From NCBI GenBank assembly GCA_030248295.1, contig JASANH010000735.1:496001-560000 (forward strand): 64,000 nucleotides of DNA, in the 5' to 3' direction. This document shows, one piece after another, positions 1 to 11,300 of the stretch. The translations under genes and the position numbers were made by a program. The notes under the pieces are model-generated. The model was not told the origin of the DNA. It did no database searches and saw only the letters and a list, made by a program, of their open reading frames with translations. Source of the stretch: Mesodorylaimus sp. YZB2_4. Its lineage: Eukaryota; Nematoda; Enoplea; Dorylaimida; Dorylaimidae. How positions within the stretch are numbered: position 1 is the stretch's first letter; the number at the start of each line of letters is the position of its first letter.

Positions 1-69
1 GCAGAAAAGAGTAGAGAGAGGACAGGACGTACGGTGGCTAAGCTGACGGTTTTGTCTTTTGTCTTTCAG

Positions 70-3000
70 GCACTGCGAGGCGGAAATGTGGCTGGCACTC
101 AAAATATTCTGGCTTTCTGCTATGCAAACAAGGTCAAGCCGCTGCACTACATCAGGTGAGAAACTAGTAGGATGCCACAGCTGTGGCTCACATGCCCTCA
201 CGAGGGGGCGCACCCACCATACCACTGTGTTATAGTACCGATGGCGTATTCCCCCATGGCATGGAGAACTGCAGCGAGGATACGAACGTGGACGAAGTGT
301 GGCCCAAACTGGCCGATGGGTATTCGCAGTCCAAGTGGGTGGCCGAGCAGCTGGTGCTCCGGGCCAGACAACGAGGTCTGCCGACTGTCATCTATCGCCT
401 GGGTGAGTTGTGTCTGCCCTGACTATGACTGACGTGACAGTACCCACCCTGCAGGCAACCAGGCCGGAGACTCGAAAACGGGGGTGTGGAACCCGCAGGA
501 CTTTACGTACCTGATGCTCTACGGATGCACCTACGTCGGAGCAGTGCCTGAAGTGAGCTCGGCCTTGTGCGGACTATTCACCAGTTGAGCACAGCCCGTT
601 TCAGCTGGACTGGAAAATGGAGATGACGCCAGTCGACTTTACGACTGGCACTATTTTGGACCTGTCGACAACGCACTTTACCAAAAGTGTGGGCAAAATA
701 TTTCATCTGATCGACGTGAATGCGCCGTCTTGCCAGTAAGCACACATTCTTATCTCGTCTGGCAGACCTTACATAGGCCCCCAGTGCAAAATGCAAGAGG
801 GGGTGTCGGGGAGCAGTCTTGTTGTTTACCTTATGCTGGCATATTCCACTGTGCCCTGTCTGAGCATCGATAGGAGACTAGGGGGGTTTCCCAGTGCAAA
901 GTGAGCCAAAACCTCTTTCAGGAACGTATTCTCGTGGTTTGAAACTGAACTGAATAAACACGGTGGTGTCACTTTGGAGCGCGTGTCGTACGATGAGTGG
1001 GTCGACCGAATCAAATCGGACTTGGAATCGAATCAAAACGGGAATGGGCAGTTGAAGTTGCTCGAACGGTTATTGGATTGTGCGGTGAAGTAAGTTGGGC
1101 ATTTCAGGAAACCCATTCTCAGAGAGCCCGGCTCTGGCTCTCAGGGACTCACCAGGAACCACCAAGTGGGGGGGTACGAGTAAGAAAACTAGTCCTCCAA
1201 CACTAGTCTGGACGGGTCCTGCCTTCTCTCTCAGTATCATCTTGGCATGCTGATGCTGTCACAGGAGGCGGAGGCGCTCCAGGCAACCTGCCGTGAGAGT
1301 TGGTCGCCATGACTGCTGGCCAGCAATTGGCAAACCGATTTGGAGGGGAACTGGGGCGGCGCGGAGCCCTACCCGAGAACCTGTTCGCACAAGGGCTACC
1401 ATTCCACTTCACTAAGTGACGCCCACAAGTGAAGAGTGATGTTGCAGGTGAACTCCCCCCCCCCCCCCCTCCTGACTGTGGGTGTCCTTTATCGATGGTG
1501 AATCGAGTCGGTTCAGTGCCCTCTCACCTGCTGAGTTTGATTACGGAAGTGTTTGGTGCGGGGTACACGGCCTGCTGTTTTGCACAGAATGGGATGCCTT
1601 TTTCAGGGACGCTTCGTATTTCTCAGCATTGAGTACATATACTCGAGCGGGCACTGACGCCTTTATGAGTCAAATCGGGCGCAAATACCCGCTCGTTGAT
1701 GACAAGTACATCCAACATGCAGTCAAACACTTACTTAATACTGGCCAGCTGGAGAGGCCGAAAGGTGCGACAGGTATGCGGTGGACAGTTCCTTTGACTA
1801 ATTTTGAAGTAATGCAGATTGTTTTTTTTTTAGCAAAACCGCTGACGGGTATGGTTTGCCTAGTGACTGGTGCCAGCGGTGGTATCGGGGAAGCCATCGC
1901 TAAGATCCTGGCTGTGGACGGGGGAGCCAAGGTGACGTTGCTCGCTCGAAGGACTGACAAGTAAGTCGGGTGTCACAGGCGGGATGTGCTCATGCTGTCA
2001 TTAGGGTCGTGCTCAGATGGTGACCCTCGATTACTATCTAGTGATGTGATGACACGAACTGTGGGCTCGTGTACACGGTTTCCATCGCGTTTCGAACTAA
2101 AGCTTCTAGGATTGCCCACTGAAACGGAGCGGGCGGGAAAAGGTGATATATTTCATGAATACTCACACCTAGGTCGCGTCAGTCAGTTAGGATCGTGCAG
2201 TATTCACGCTGGTTGTCAGTTTGCTTTCTGTCCATTGGTTCAACGCAATGTTGACTCGATATGCAAAATTAGCTATCCTGAAAGATTGCTCTCTTGGCTC
2301 TCGATCAGCTACCTGCAGTGCATATTTTATAGTGAAGCAAATTTCTTGAGTGATACTAGTACCCTATTTGCGACCATTTACTACTTTTAGAGACAGAAAG
2401 GCTCCGCTTTTCTGACCTGGACTCCTCTCTTCCATCATGGACTCGCTGGGCCGCCCTGCCGCCTAGCGATACTTGCTCCCTCTCGGCTTACCCGGGCCCT
2501 GCCATATCCAGTGTTGCTAGTGGGTTCTAGGAACGGCCAGCCGCACTGGTCGTGGGCATGTCAGGATTCGGGCAGTGTAATGTCCTCATCGTCGAACCCG
2601 CTCAGGGGAGGATGCGGGGTCTCGTACGGCCCACGGGTCGAGTGGCTGCCATCAAGCGTCACTGGAGAAGGTGCTTCAGCCCCCCCCCCCCCCCCCCCCC
2701 CAAGAATCCCACCCCCTCTCTTACCCCAACTGTGACCATATCCACTCGTATGGTATCACACATGGCCGGCACATCGGTTTGTGAGCCAGTGGCTCATGTG
2801 TGGTTAGTTCTGTTCCCATACCGGCTGTGTTTCAGATTGGAGGAAGTGCGTCAAGTAATTGAAGAATGCGGGGGCACTGCTCTGACCATTCAGTGCGATG
2901 TCACGAATCGTCAGCAAGTCCTCGATGCTGTGCGACAGTGCGAGGAGGCGTTCGGGAGGTCGGTGGACATTGTCATCAACAACGCCGGTGTCATGCACTA

Positions 3001-3789
3001 CACCCTCATGAAAAATGTACGCCACGACGAGTGGCAGCAGGAAATCGATGTCAATGTTACTGTAAGTCATTTTAGCGTGCTCTGTCACCATGCTGCGAGC
3101 ATGATCTTCCGACTGGCCCTGTTTTAGGGCACTATGAACGTTCTGGCGGCGTGTTTGAAGACGATGGTGGATCGCAAGAGTGGTCATGTGGTGAATATTA
3201 CATCGGATGCTGGACGGAGAGTAAGCATTCTTGGTGGAGACCACAATTTGAGTTCAAGTTTATGTTTTAGCCGTTTCCTGGTTTGGCGGTTTATTCCGGC
3301 ACCAAGTTCTTCATCGAGGCTATGTCGAGCGCGTTGCGGCAAGAAATGGTGGAGCACAATATCAAAGTGACCAACATCCAGCCTGGAGATGTGGCCACGG
3401 AGTTGCTGACTCACACGGCGGACGCGGAGGTAGGATGTTTGTGCTGATGGTGCAACCAAGCCTGGCAGGCGTAGGAGAGAATGTGCTTACGACTATACCC
3501 GCGGCTGAAACATCAACCCGGGGGTGACGTCTCCCATCCAGAGGAGAGGTACATTCTCTACGACTCGCCAGGCAAGAGACTTGCAATGGACAGCTGGTGG
3601 TGACACGTGCATGGTCTGATTTTTTAGGCTCGGGCCCAGTTTATCGGTGATCGGAATGAGAAAGCTGAGGATGCGCCAAAAGTATTGGATGCGATCGATG
3701 TTGCCAAAGCCGTTTTCTACGCCGTCACGGCCCCGCAGCATTGCGCGATCAACGAAATTCTGATTGAACCTAGGCATGCTCCTATTTAG
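70..3789 (+). CDS. NRPS-like carboxylate reductase, C-terminal part: thioester reductase (R1) fused to short-chain dehydrogenase (R2); 5' end outside window
   Basis: Exons read 70-155, 236-402, 455-552, 605-735, 922-1089, 1607-1773, 1834-1960, 2836-3061, 3128-3220, 3271-3429 and 3628-3789 (TAG). Phases agree at every junction, giving 527 residues in the window. The first five exons encode the end of a thioester reductase domain: HYISTDGVFP, then [13 protein letters not shown] with the YxxxK catalytic pair, then [12 protein letters not shown] short linker (exon 6) leads into a complete YdfG-like SDR domain with the cofactor loop TGASGGIG, the NNAG motif and YSGTK as active site. In the family, an adenylation and a carrier domain would precede R1; R1 releases a carrier-bound acyl group as an aldehyde and a second reductase reduces it to an alcohol. 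The A and T domains lie upstream of this window, so the substrate is unknown. Introns 1090-1606 and 1961-2835 are long and hold poly-C tracts and repeats. Confidence 0.85.
2680..2701. repeat. poly-C tract, 22 bases
   Basis: An uninterrupted run of C inside intron 7 of the reductase gene. A shorter run of 15 C lies at 1455-1469. Similar homopolymers recur across the window. Confidence 0.95.
3450..3600. repeat. dispersed repeat, GCTGAAACATCAACCCG family
   Basis: This stretch in the last intron of the reductase gene carries a core reading CGGCTGAAACATCAACCCG followed by GTGACGTCTCCCATCC and an inverted GGAGAGGTACATTCTCT-like segment. Related copies are seen near 4140-4460, 5317-5475, 9040-9130, 9585-9705, 43085-43420 and 60355-60515. 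I cannot assign the family to a known superfamily. Confidence 0.7.
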
Positions 3790-3865
3790 ATGGCAGGTTT
3801 ATATGATGCTTTTAATCAAGTGCAATAATTCAAGTTCTTGTGATTGGGTATAATTTTAGTGCAGG

Positions 3866-3871
3866 AATAAA
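3866..3871 (+). terminator. putative polyadenylation signal of the R1-R2 gene
   Basis: AATAAA lies 77 bases after the TAG stop of the reductase gene. Confidence 0.5.
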
Positions 3872-4001
3872 TAGTCTGGAGGATGGAGTGATTCTTTTGC
3901 AGAAACTGCTGTCGTTTCTATGCTTGATGACTTGGAGGTGGTGTTCTGCTGCCTGGTCTTGTGACCTGATCGTGATTGGTTTCAGGTCCGCGCCACATGT
4001 A

Positions 4002-4670
4002 ATGCACCCGTCACAGAAAGGTGGTATCCTCGTGGCCGGTTTTGTTGGTACAGTCCTGCTGACCAGCTTGGTGGTGCACGTGTACCCGACTGCCTACGCG
4101 GAAAAGATAGGTAGGGCATGTTATTCTTATCCCCACCTGGTGCCCTTTTGTGCTAATGGGACCTCACTGCCTGGCGGTAGTGGCGAGAGGGAGAGAATTA
4201 CCGATCTCCCCCGGCTGGGAGACATCAACCGCAGCTAGTCGCTAGACTTACCTGCTGTAAGAGTTTTTGTCCCACGTGTGACCAGTGCACCCAGGCGGGT
4301 AAAATACCCCGACTGGAGGAAGGCAAGTCTCGCGACTGTACCCGCGGCTTGACGTCTCCCAGCCAGGGGAGGTATCGATCTCCGACCGCCAGGAATGCTG
4401 GTCACCCGCACTCCCCACTACGCATGCCAGGCATGGTTTCGCTGGCATATGAACAGCGGATGGAGCAGCTACTGACGGCGGGGCCCGTCGCAGTGCCTGA
4501 CGGCCCGACCAATGTCAAGATGAACCACCCGATCTCCTGCGGGGTCTGTGATTCTGCCCAACTGCGATGATGTTCTCTTTGCAGCAGCCAAACGGAAAGA
4601 GGAGAATGTGGAGAAGTTCAATGAACGATTGCGAGAGTATCAGCGGCGACGGAGAGAAGAGAAACAGTGA
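4002..4670 (+). CDS. 64-residue single-pass membrane microprotein, unidentified
   Basis: Two exons, 4002-4110 and 4585-4670, join in phase (G|CA) to a 64-residue protein. Residues about 7-28 are a hydrophobic helix (GGILVAGFVGTVLLTSLVV). After VYPTAYAEKI comes a highly charged helix ending EYQRRRREEKQ. The plan of a short N-terminus, one membrane helix and a basic charged tail recalls small mitochondrial inner-membrane assembly factors; the tail is loosely like PET100. I do not recognise a clear orthologue. The 474-bp intron contains an inverted pair of the GCTGAAACATCAACCC-family repeat. The start has no upstream competitor in frame that I could support. Confidence 0.6.
4140..4460. repeat. 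inverted pair of the GCTGAAACATCAACCCG-family repeat
   Basis: The intron of the microprotein gene holds two partial copies, one near 4190-4240 (GGCTGGGAGACATCAACC) and one near 4330-4400 (GACTGTACCCGCGGCTTGAC followed by GTCTCCCAGCC), with related GGTCACACGTGG sequences between them. Confidence 0.55.
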
Positions 4671-5841
4671 TTTCTTGTCCAGTGCTGTGGCCTGTTTATG
4701 AGTGACTGCATAATCCTCTCGTCGTCAGCAGCTTATCCTGCTCGTGTGTCAGACTCGAATAGTCGTACAAAATCTTGTCTGCTGAAACAGATCGCCAGAG
4801 AAGTGGGCTTTGACGATTGGTGGGAGTCAGCGTCGCGCTACAGGTTCGGTGTTGGTGCACCCGTGTTAGCGAGCGGTTGCCACGTCCCAGAAATCTGTTA
4901 GCCATGAACTCTCTCCGCCCGCTACCATCGAAGTGAGAGACTGACGCCTAACGAAGATAGTCTCCGGCGAACAACCCATCAGGTGTCTGGTGCACGATGC
5001 CCTGATGTCAGGTGCTCTGCTCGCTCGAGCGGGTGGGGTCCAAACAAGGAACGAAGACAACACGAAAGAAAAAGACTGGCGAGTTGGTGCTTTGGATAGC
5101 TGGACCCCAAATGCTAGTGTCAGCAGGTTTCTAACTTTGGTCCGCTGTGGCCACATCAAAGAATTCTTTCGTCATATGGAAAGTAACTCCCACGATTAGA
5201 TTTTTTAAAATTTTTTGTAGTTGGGGCCCCGTGCCGCCCCAGTTCCCGGGGGTCTTCCAACCCGTTTTGCCTGTAGCCGGCCAGCAGTCATATGATAAGC
5301 AAGGCCTGGTAGGCTAGTTATCACAAGTGGAGTGAGTAATCGATCTCCCTTGGCTGGGAAACTTCTAGCTGTAGGATCGATGTTTCAGCTGGTGGTATAG
5401 TCAATGTAGCATAGCAAGGCACTCGGAGTTTGTGCCCGCTGACTTCGGTCGGCCAATGCCTGCCAGGCTTGGTTAGAGTGGGTGTCGATTGATTGATCAG
5501 GAAAAGCCTGTCTGTAGAATGGTGTATGTTAGGCGTGTTCTGTTTGTTGGGAAACACGTTAGCTAGCGCAGTGTGATTTGTCTTATGCGGTCGCCTTATA
5601 CAGACCAGCCACAGTTACATCTTAGCAGCTGCTGGCTTACCTTGCTTGGCTGGACTGCACACATTCTCTCCAGGCGAGGCAAAAGCCGCCGGGTGACTTC
5701 AGCGCCCTATGACAAGAAGACCTGCCTGGAGTTCAAATCATCAGCACCTTTTCCAATGCACGGTTACTCAAACTGTTGCAACGGGGTGCCATAAATAGCA
5801 TACCACACTGGGACGGCTTGCGAAAGATATTCTTTTTTCAG
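4671..5841. other. intergenic stretch, no gene seen
   Basis: I see no supported exon here. The stretch contains another copy of the GCTGAAACATCAACCC-family repeat at about 5317-5475 and otherwise unremarkable mixed sequence. Confidence 0.6.
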
Positions 5842-7570
5842 GGACGCTTCGTATTTCTTAGCGTTGCGTACACATACTCGAGCGAGCACTGACACCTTTT
5901 TGAGTCGAATCGGACGCAGATACCCTCTCGTTGACGACAAGTACATATAACATGCCGTCAAGCACTTACTTAATAATGGCCAGCTGGAGAGGCCAATAGG
6001 CGTGGCAGGTATGTGCGATATGGGCTTTGTTCCAAAGGGGAATGAATGAAGCTGTTGATTTGGTTTACAGCCAAACCACTGTCAAATATGGTTTGCTTGG
6101 TCGCTGAGGGCGGCAGTGGTATTCCGGAAGCCATCGCTAAGATCCTGGCTGTGGCTGGGGGAGCCAAGGTGCTGTTACCCGCTCGAAGGGTGCACAAGTG
6201 AGTCGAATGCTATAGTCAGCCTTTTACGTTAGATGTTCTCGCGCTGTGCTCAGAGGGTGATGCTACCCTTTACCCTCGAATGCGCTTCGATGTGGTGAAA
6301 CATCGAGCTGGCTGACCAGGTCTTACTTTCTGCCATGCTGTCATGATGCTGAGCCAGTGAAGATCACCCCACAATAGCAAGTTACCGTTCTTGTGTGAGT
6401 AGGATGGGGCTCACCTGATTTCAAAGTGGTAAAACATGAGGTGTGTAAGCGAGGGGTCAATACACTTTCAATTGTAATAGGCCACATAGCCCACATAGCC
6501 CTACATTGGAGAAGGTACGGCGGGGTCTCAAAAACCCTCCCAAGCAGGCCTCTAAGTCGTAGGAGGCAGAGAACCAACCCGACGGGTTATGCCTCGCCTT
6601 GAGGAGCGTATCTAGTGGCCTGATACACTGCGCAGAGACCCGGATCGTCTGCGTCTGCACTCTTGGACCTATACAAATTCAATTGACCCCGGCCCCGAAC
6701 TCATAACTGAGGGTGCCCACAAGTGTAGTGTGCAGATTAGGTGAAATGGATCCAAAGTGGCCAGCTGCCAGGCAGCTGTTATATCAGACGACACTCAAAT
6801 GATCATTCATCGGGATCTTGACACTGTGGTACAAACTGTATGTTGGATACTGATACAGAAATTGTACTGGTTGCCTGACTGCATATAATTTGGTCACTCG
6901 GTCGTCTTCGGTTGGGCCAGCTCTCTTCAGCTTGCTGTGCGTCTTTTCAGACTGAAAGAAGTGCGTCAAGTGATTGAAGAATGCGGGGGCACTGCTCTGA
7001 CCATTCAGTGCGATGTCACGAATCGTCAGCAAGTCCTCGATGTTGTGCGACAGTGCGAGGAGGCGTTCGGGAGGTCGGTGGACATTGTCATCAACAACGC
7101 TGGTGTCATGCACCACACCCTCATGGAAAATGTACGCCACGACGAGTGGCAGCAGGAAATCGATGTCACTGTGAGTCTGATGCTCATTCTTCCAACCCAA
7201 ACCACCCACCTTTTATTTCTCAGGGCGCTATAAACGCTTGGGCAGTTTGTTAAAAAGCTAAGGTCGGCCGCAAGTGTGGTCATGTCGCGAGTATTAAGTC
7301 GGACGCTGGACGAAAAGTAAGCCACTTCCTTCCGTTGCCACATTCGTAATTCATATTCATTTTTTAGCCCAGTTTGGCGGTTGGTCAAGGATTTGGCGGC
7401 TCGCGCTGCAAAGATGGAGGTAGGATATTCTCATATCAGGATTCGAACGTGAGTGGGGACCCTAGCAGACCACGTTTGATCCGAGCTTACATTTTCGTGC
7501 CCAGTTCATTGATGATCAAGATCAGAAAATTGAGGCTGCGGCGAAAGCGTGACAGAACGAAATCTTCAGG
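5842..7570 (+). pseudogene. decayed partial tandem copy of the R1-R2 reductase gene (linker and SDR exons)
   Basis: Copies of the last six exons lie in order with their splice sites: 5842-6008, 6071-6198, 6951-7170, 7224-7316, 7368-7419 and about 7500-7567. Retained introns show a segmental duplication, not retroposition. The linker exon has a stop (CAA to TAA after TACATA). The cofactor loop TGASGGIG has become AEGGSGIP. Exon 9 is frameshifted, exon 10 has lost about two thirds of its length, and the last exon is broken early. The third copied exon (NNAG exon) is almost intact, differing at only about half a dozen bases plus a six-base deletion, so decay is very uneven. Confidence 0.85.
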
Positions 7571-7974
7571 AGCACGTTCCTACTCGCTGAGGCTGATACC
7601 AGTGCTATGCTTTATCGACTGTATCTTATGGTGGTTCTCGTATATGCCTGTATAGCATTTGATACAGTGTACTTACATGCCCTTGTTGACCGTTGGTGGC
7701 TTCGATCACAAACCGCTCTTATCATGGTCTGTACTATCTGTTTTCTTTGGGAATGTACACGCGGCCTATGCGGCAACGTGGCGGGCGTGTGTATTCTTAA
7801 AGAAAACAGGCTATAAGAAAAAACCGCCCATCTTACCACATCTGCAGTGCCGAGATGTTGTTGACCTCGCTTAGTGTTGCATAATGTCGCCTTGATGTTT
7901 TTTTGCTTTCGATAGAATCGGTTGCCTTAGACGACAACACGCCGCAAGACAGACATAAACGGTACACTGGATAT

Positions 7975-8130
7975 TGCTTTTTCAAGGGTCCAAGGCAAAA
8001 ATACAGTTCGAGAGGAATCAGATTTCGCAAGCTGGATGGATACAGGATAGGTGCACAGTCTTGGAAAATACAAATCCTACAGATGCAATAGCGGGAAAAC
8101 GAAAATCCACTGACTGGATGACCCTCTCAA
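7975..8130 (+). pseudogene. inverted fragment of the mesh vWD exon/intron junction
   Basis: The plus strand here reads ATTTCGCAAGCTGGATGGAT, then a degraded GTAGGTGCACAGNCTTGGAAAA segment. It matches the mesh minus strand around 10055-9950, where the vWD exon ends in KLPDGYR followed by its donor and 48-bp intron. The copy has lost the GT donor (GATAGG) and the acceptor. It lies in inverted orientation just beyond the 3' end of mesh. Confidence 0.7.
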
Positions 8131-8321
8131 CTTTACTGGTCACCTGCTCTGCTCCTCTGGTTAACTGTTCTAGCTATGTAGGTGATTGAGCACGGTCCTC
8201 TCACTGCGTTGTATTGTCCTCACCTACTCACAGCATGATTTCAAACGCAGACGCTTCCAGATTTTGTTTTTTTCCACATAGATGCCTTTAGTCAACAGTA
8301 AAACACTGATGCCTGCTCGAG

Positions 8322-11300
8322 TCATGCGTCACTGCGGACAAGCTCGGATAGCCATATAAGCTGGCGAGCAACACGTAGTTTGTACAGATATATAAAGAAC
8401 ACTGAACACGCAGCCACGAAGCTGCTCACTGAGACCAGGCCTGTCATCCATTTTAGGGCAGTTTCTTCTGTGCGGCCTACAAATGAAAAGGATTAGAGTG
8501 GTCGAAACGATCGAAGCTGCCTGACTCACTGCGGCACCACACATGCCAGCCGGGACTCCATGTTCCATTGACGCAATGTCTAAGCGTGGTCCCGTGGGCC
8601 AAGTAGTCCGGCTTGCAAGTCATGGTGACCACGCTGCCGTCCAAATAGTTCCCGCCGAGGGGAGTCTTGAGGACGTTGGGTGCCTTCTCGAGTGCGCCGC
8701 AACTGATTACTGAAATGGACAGCCTAAGCCGTTTATGGGCTGGAATTTGAGGGTTACTCACATTTTTTCGAGACCGTTTTTTGAGCAGCGGAATAAAGAT
8801 CCTCTAATTTGGCAATTTCTCGCGCATACTCTCTTTGGCCACTGGCAATGTAGTCGAAGGCGCACGTGTCCGAGTCGGGACAGACGAGCTGAAAGAATGA
8901 TCGAGCATGGACTGGACGTCTTGGAGGTCGGTGAGACCTCCTATGCTCATGAAAAGAATGGATTCTGATCAGACGGATCACGCCGAGGACGCTGAACCTG
9001 AACTGCAACTCGAAAGTAATTCCCCTGAATAGCGAGGCGCAGGAGGGAGGACGGCTGAAACATCAACCCGACAGGCTGACGTCTCCTGGCCATGGGAGAG
9101 TACAACCCTCTCCCACTCGCCATGGACCTATGTGATATATTTAAGTTTCAACGATACGCATATGAGTACGCTATTAGCTATGCTCTTGCACCGTACATTG
9201 TTTAGTCTCCTGTCAGTAGTTGGAAGACTGAATCACAGGCCAGCTTGGTAGGTGAGCTTTGGTAGGAGGCTTATTCACTCATAATGTAGCGGGCTAGTAA
9301 AACGGTCGCTCATACCGAGGGTCCGTGTACATTACAACCTACCAGGCACGAGCAGTTCTGAAAGGACTGTTCCAGACTCTAGTCCCGTCTTACATGGATA
9401 TCATGTCCGATGGTGCCCCTCCACAATTCGTAGTCACCATCGTTGAATGGATCGAAGGCTGGAGTGAAGTTCAAGAAGGAGAAATCGAGAGGGTCGTACA
9501 GTGCTCGGTGCTTTGTGTCGAAGAGAAGTGTCTGCTTCGCCACTCCTACTCGCCCTGAAATGTAGCCTGCTGATGTAAGTGTAACCAAGCCTGGTAGGAG
9601 TGAGGGGAGGCTGCTGACTCCGACTGGAGCAGGAAAGTCTTGCGACTGTACCTACGGCTGAACCAGACACGCCATGGCCTAGCAGGCACGAGGGTCACAC
9701 GTCTTCGTCTGGGCCATGGGACATTGGATATCGTTTATAGTCCGGCTATGGGCACAAAGCAGACAGACTGATGGGGGAATGAGGACATACAAGTTTGGCC
9801 AAAGTTGTAGTGGAGTCGTCGATTAGCATCTGCGGTGTCGTAAGTGGACGGCAGTTGGACGCGTCTGCAGTGGGCATTGGTCAACTCGTTCTGCGACTTC
9901 ATTCCATGAATGCCCAAGAGGCCGAGCGTGAGAGGGTAGTCCAAGCAGGGCTTCTCGTTCAGGGGATTCTCGTTTGCCTGCAAGTGCATCTGTATATTTC
10001 CTGTTTTCCAAGCCTGTGCACCTACCCTGTATCCATCGGGTAGCTTGCGAAATCTATTTGGCATAGCCACAGTTATCTGAAGGGTGCCGAGGATTTCCCT
10101 CACTTTCACTCCGACCCCTGATCGGAACATGACCTCGATCTCGGACATGTCCATGTTCAATGTGGGGGAGCGGAGGGTGACTCCGTTGAAGAACTGCAGC
10201 TTCTTGTGGTACTTATCGAAGAACACTCGCATGCCGTCGATGTACACATCCAATTTGTATCGCCATCGTCGATACGTCTTTCGAGCGAAAACTTGTACAG
10301 TGGCCGAATCGTTTTCTTGCACTGCTACTCCTGTGATCACGGTTGTCCTGATCACTGTTTGGGCTGCCACAGCAAGGTGTCCTCATTAGGTCTGGATATC
10401 AGTCCAATCAGCTACGGGCTTACCCAGCGTAGGTTCTGGTCTCTCCATTCTGATCTGCGCCATCAACTCGTAGTTGGGCCTGGAGAGTTGCGTGAGTACG
10501 AAGTAGCCTTTTCCAGTGAATGTGTACGACAAACCGTCAAATGTGCGAAAATGGCCGTGACCATGAGCGAACCCTAAAAATGCCAGGGTGATTCTCGGAA
10601 GACTCGCATGTGGTGTGCAATGCAGGGCCTAGCTCGGATTTGAGGTAGAGGAGGGGTCTCGGCACTTTGACACACTTTTAGAGGGGCTTGGCTCCTCACC
10701 CGAGCCCTCCTCCTGACTACGCGCTCGCAGTGTATATAGTGCGCGCCAGAGGTGTGGCTTCGATTCCCACTCAGGGCTCACGGCTTAAGTGACCAGACCG
10801 GGTCCACCCCAAACCTCACCTAAAGCAGGGGACTCGTAGCCTTGACACCCATTGGATCGTCGCCGCCAATAAAAGAACTCGCAACGTTCTGCCCACAGGC
10901 AGCAGATCTCGTAGGGCAACAGGTCGTTGTAGAAGTTGGATAAGGTGGGCACGAAGGGTGGTCTTCTGTACGGGTACATGCCCCACGGGTGGGCTCGATA
11001 TGGAAACCCGGCCCCGAAGAAGCGTAAGTAATGAGTGGTGTACTCGTAATCCTGAGACAGCATCAAGTACCCGAAATCGTCGTAGCAGCACATCTGGCCC
11101 GCACCAGTGGCGCTGAAAGAATGAGTCGGTTGCACCAGTAGAAAACACGACCCTGTTCGAGCTGAAGCGATCATGTGAAACTAAGTGTTTCAGGCAGGAG
11201 TGGTTAGGGCAATGATGTGACTTGCGCTCCTGGTTAGGCCCATGGCCCGCCATGTAGTGAGGTCACACAGGTCAAGCATTTGTGCGGACCAGGAACATTA

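Noticed and set aside
70..3789. Recent bacterial origin of the reductase gene
   Set aside because: The gene is split by many spliceosomal introns of the same type as its neighbours. Any transfer would be ancient, and nothing in the window shows it.
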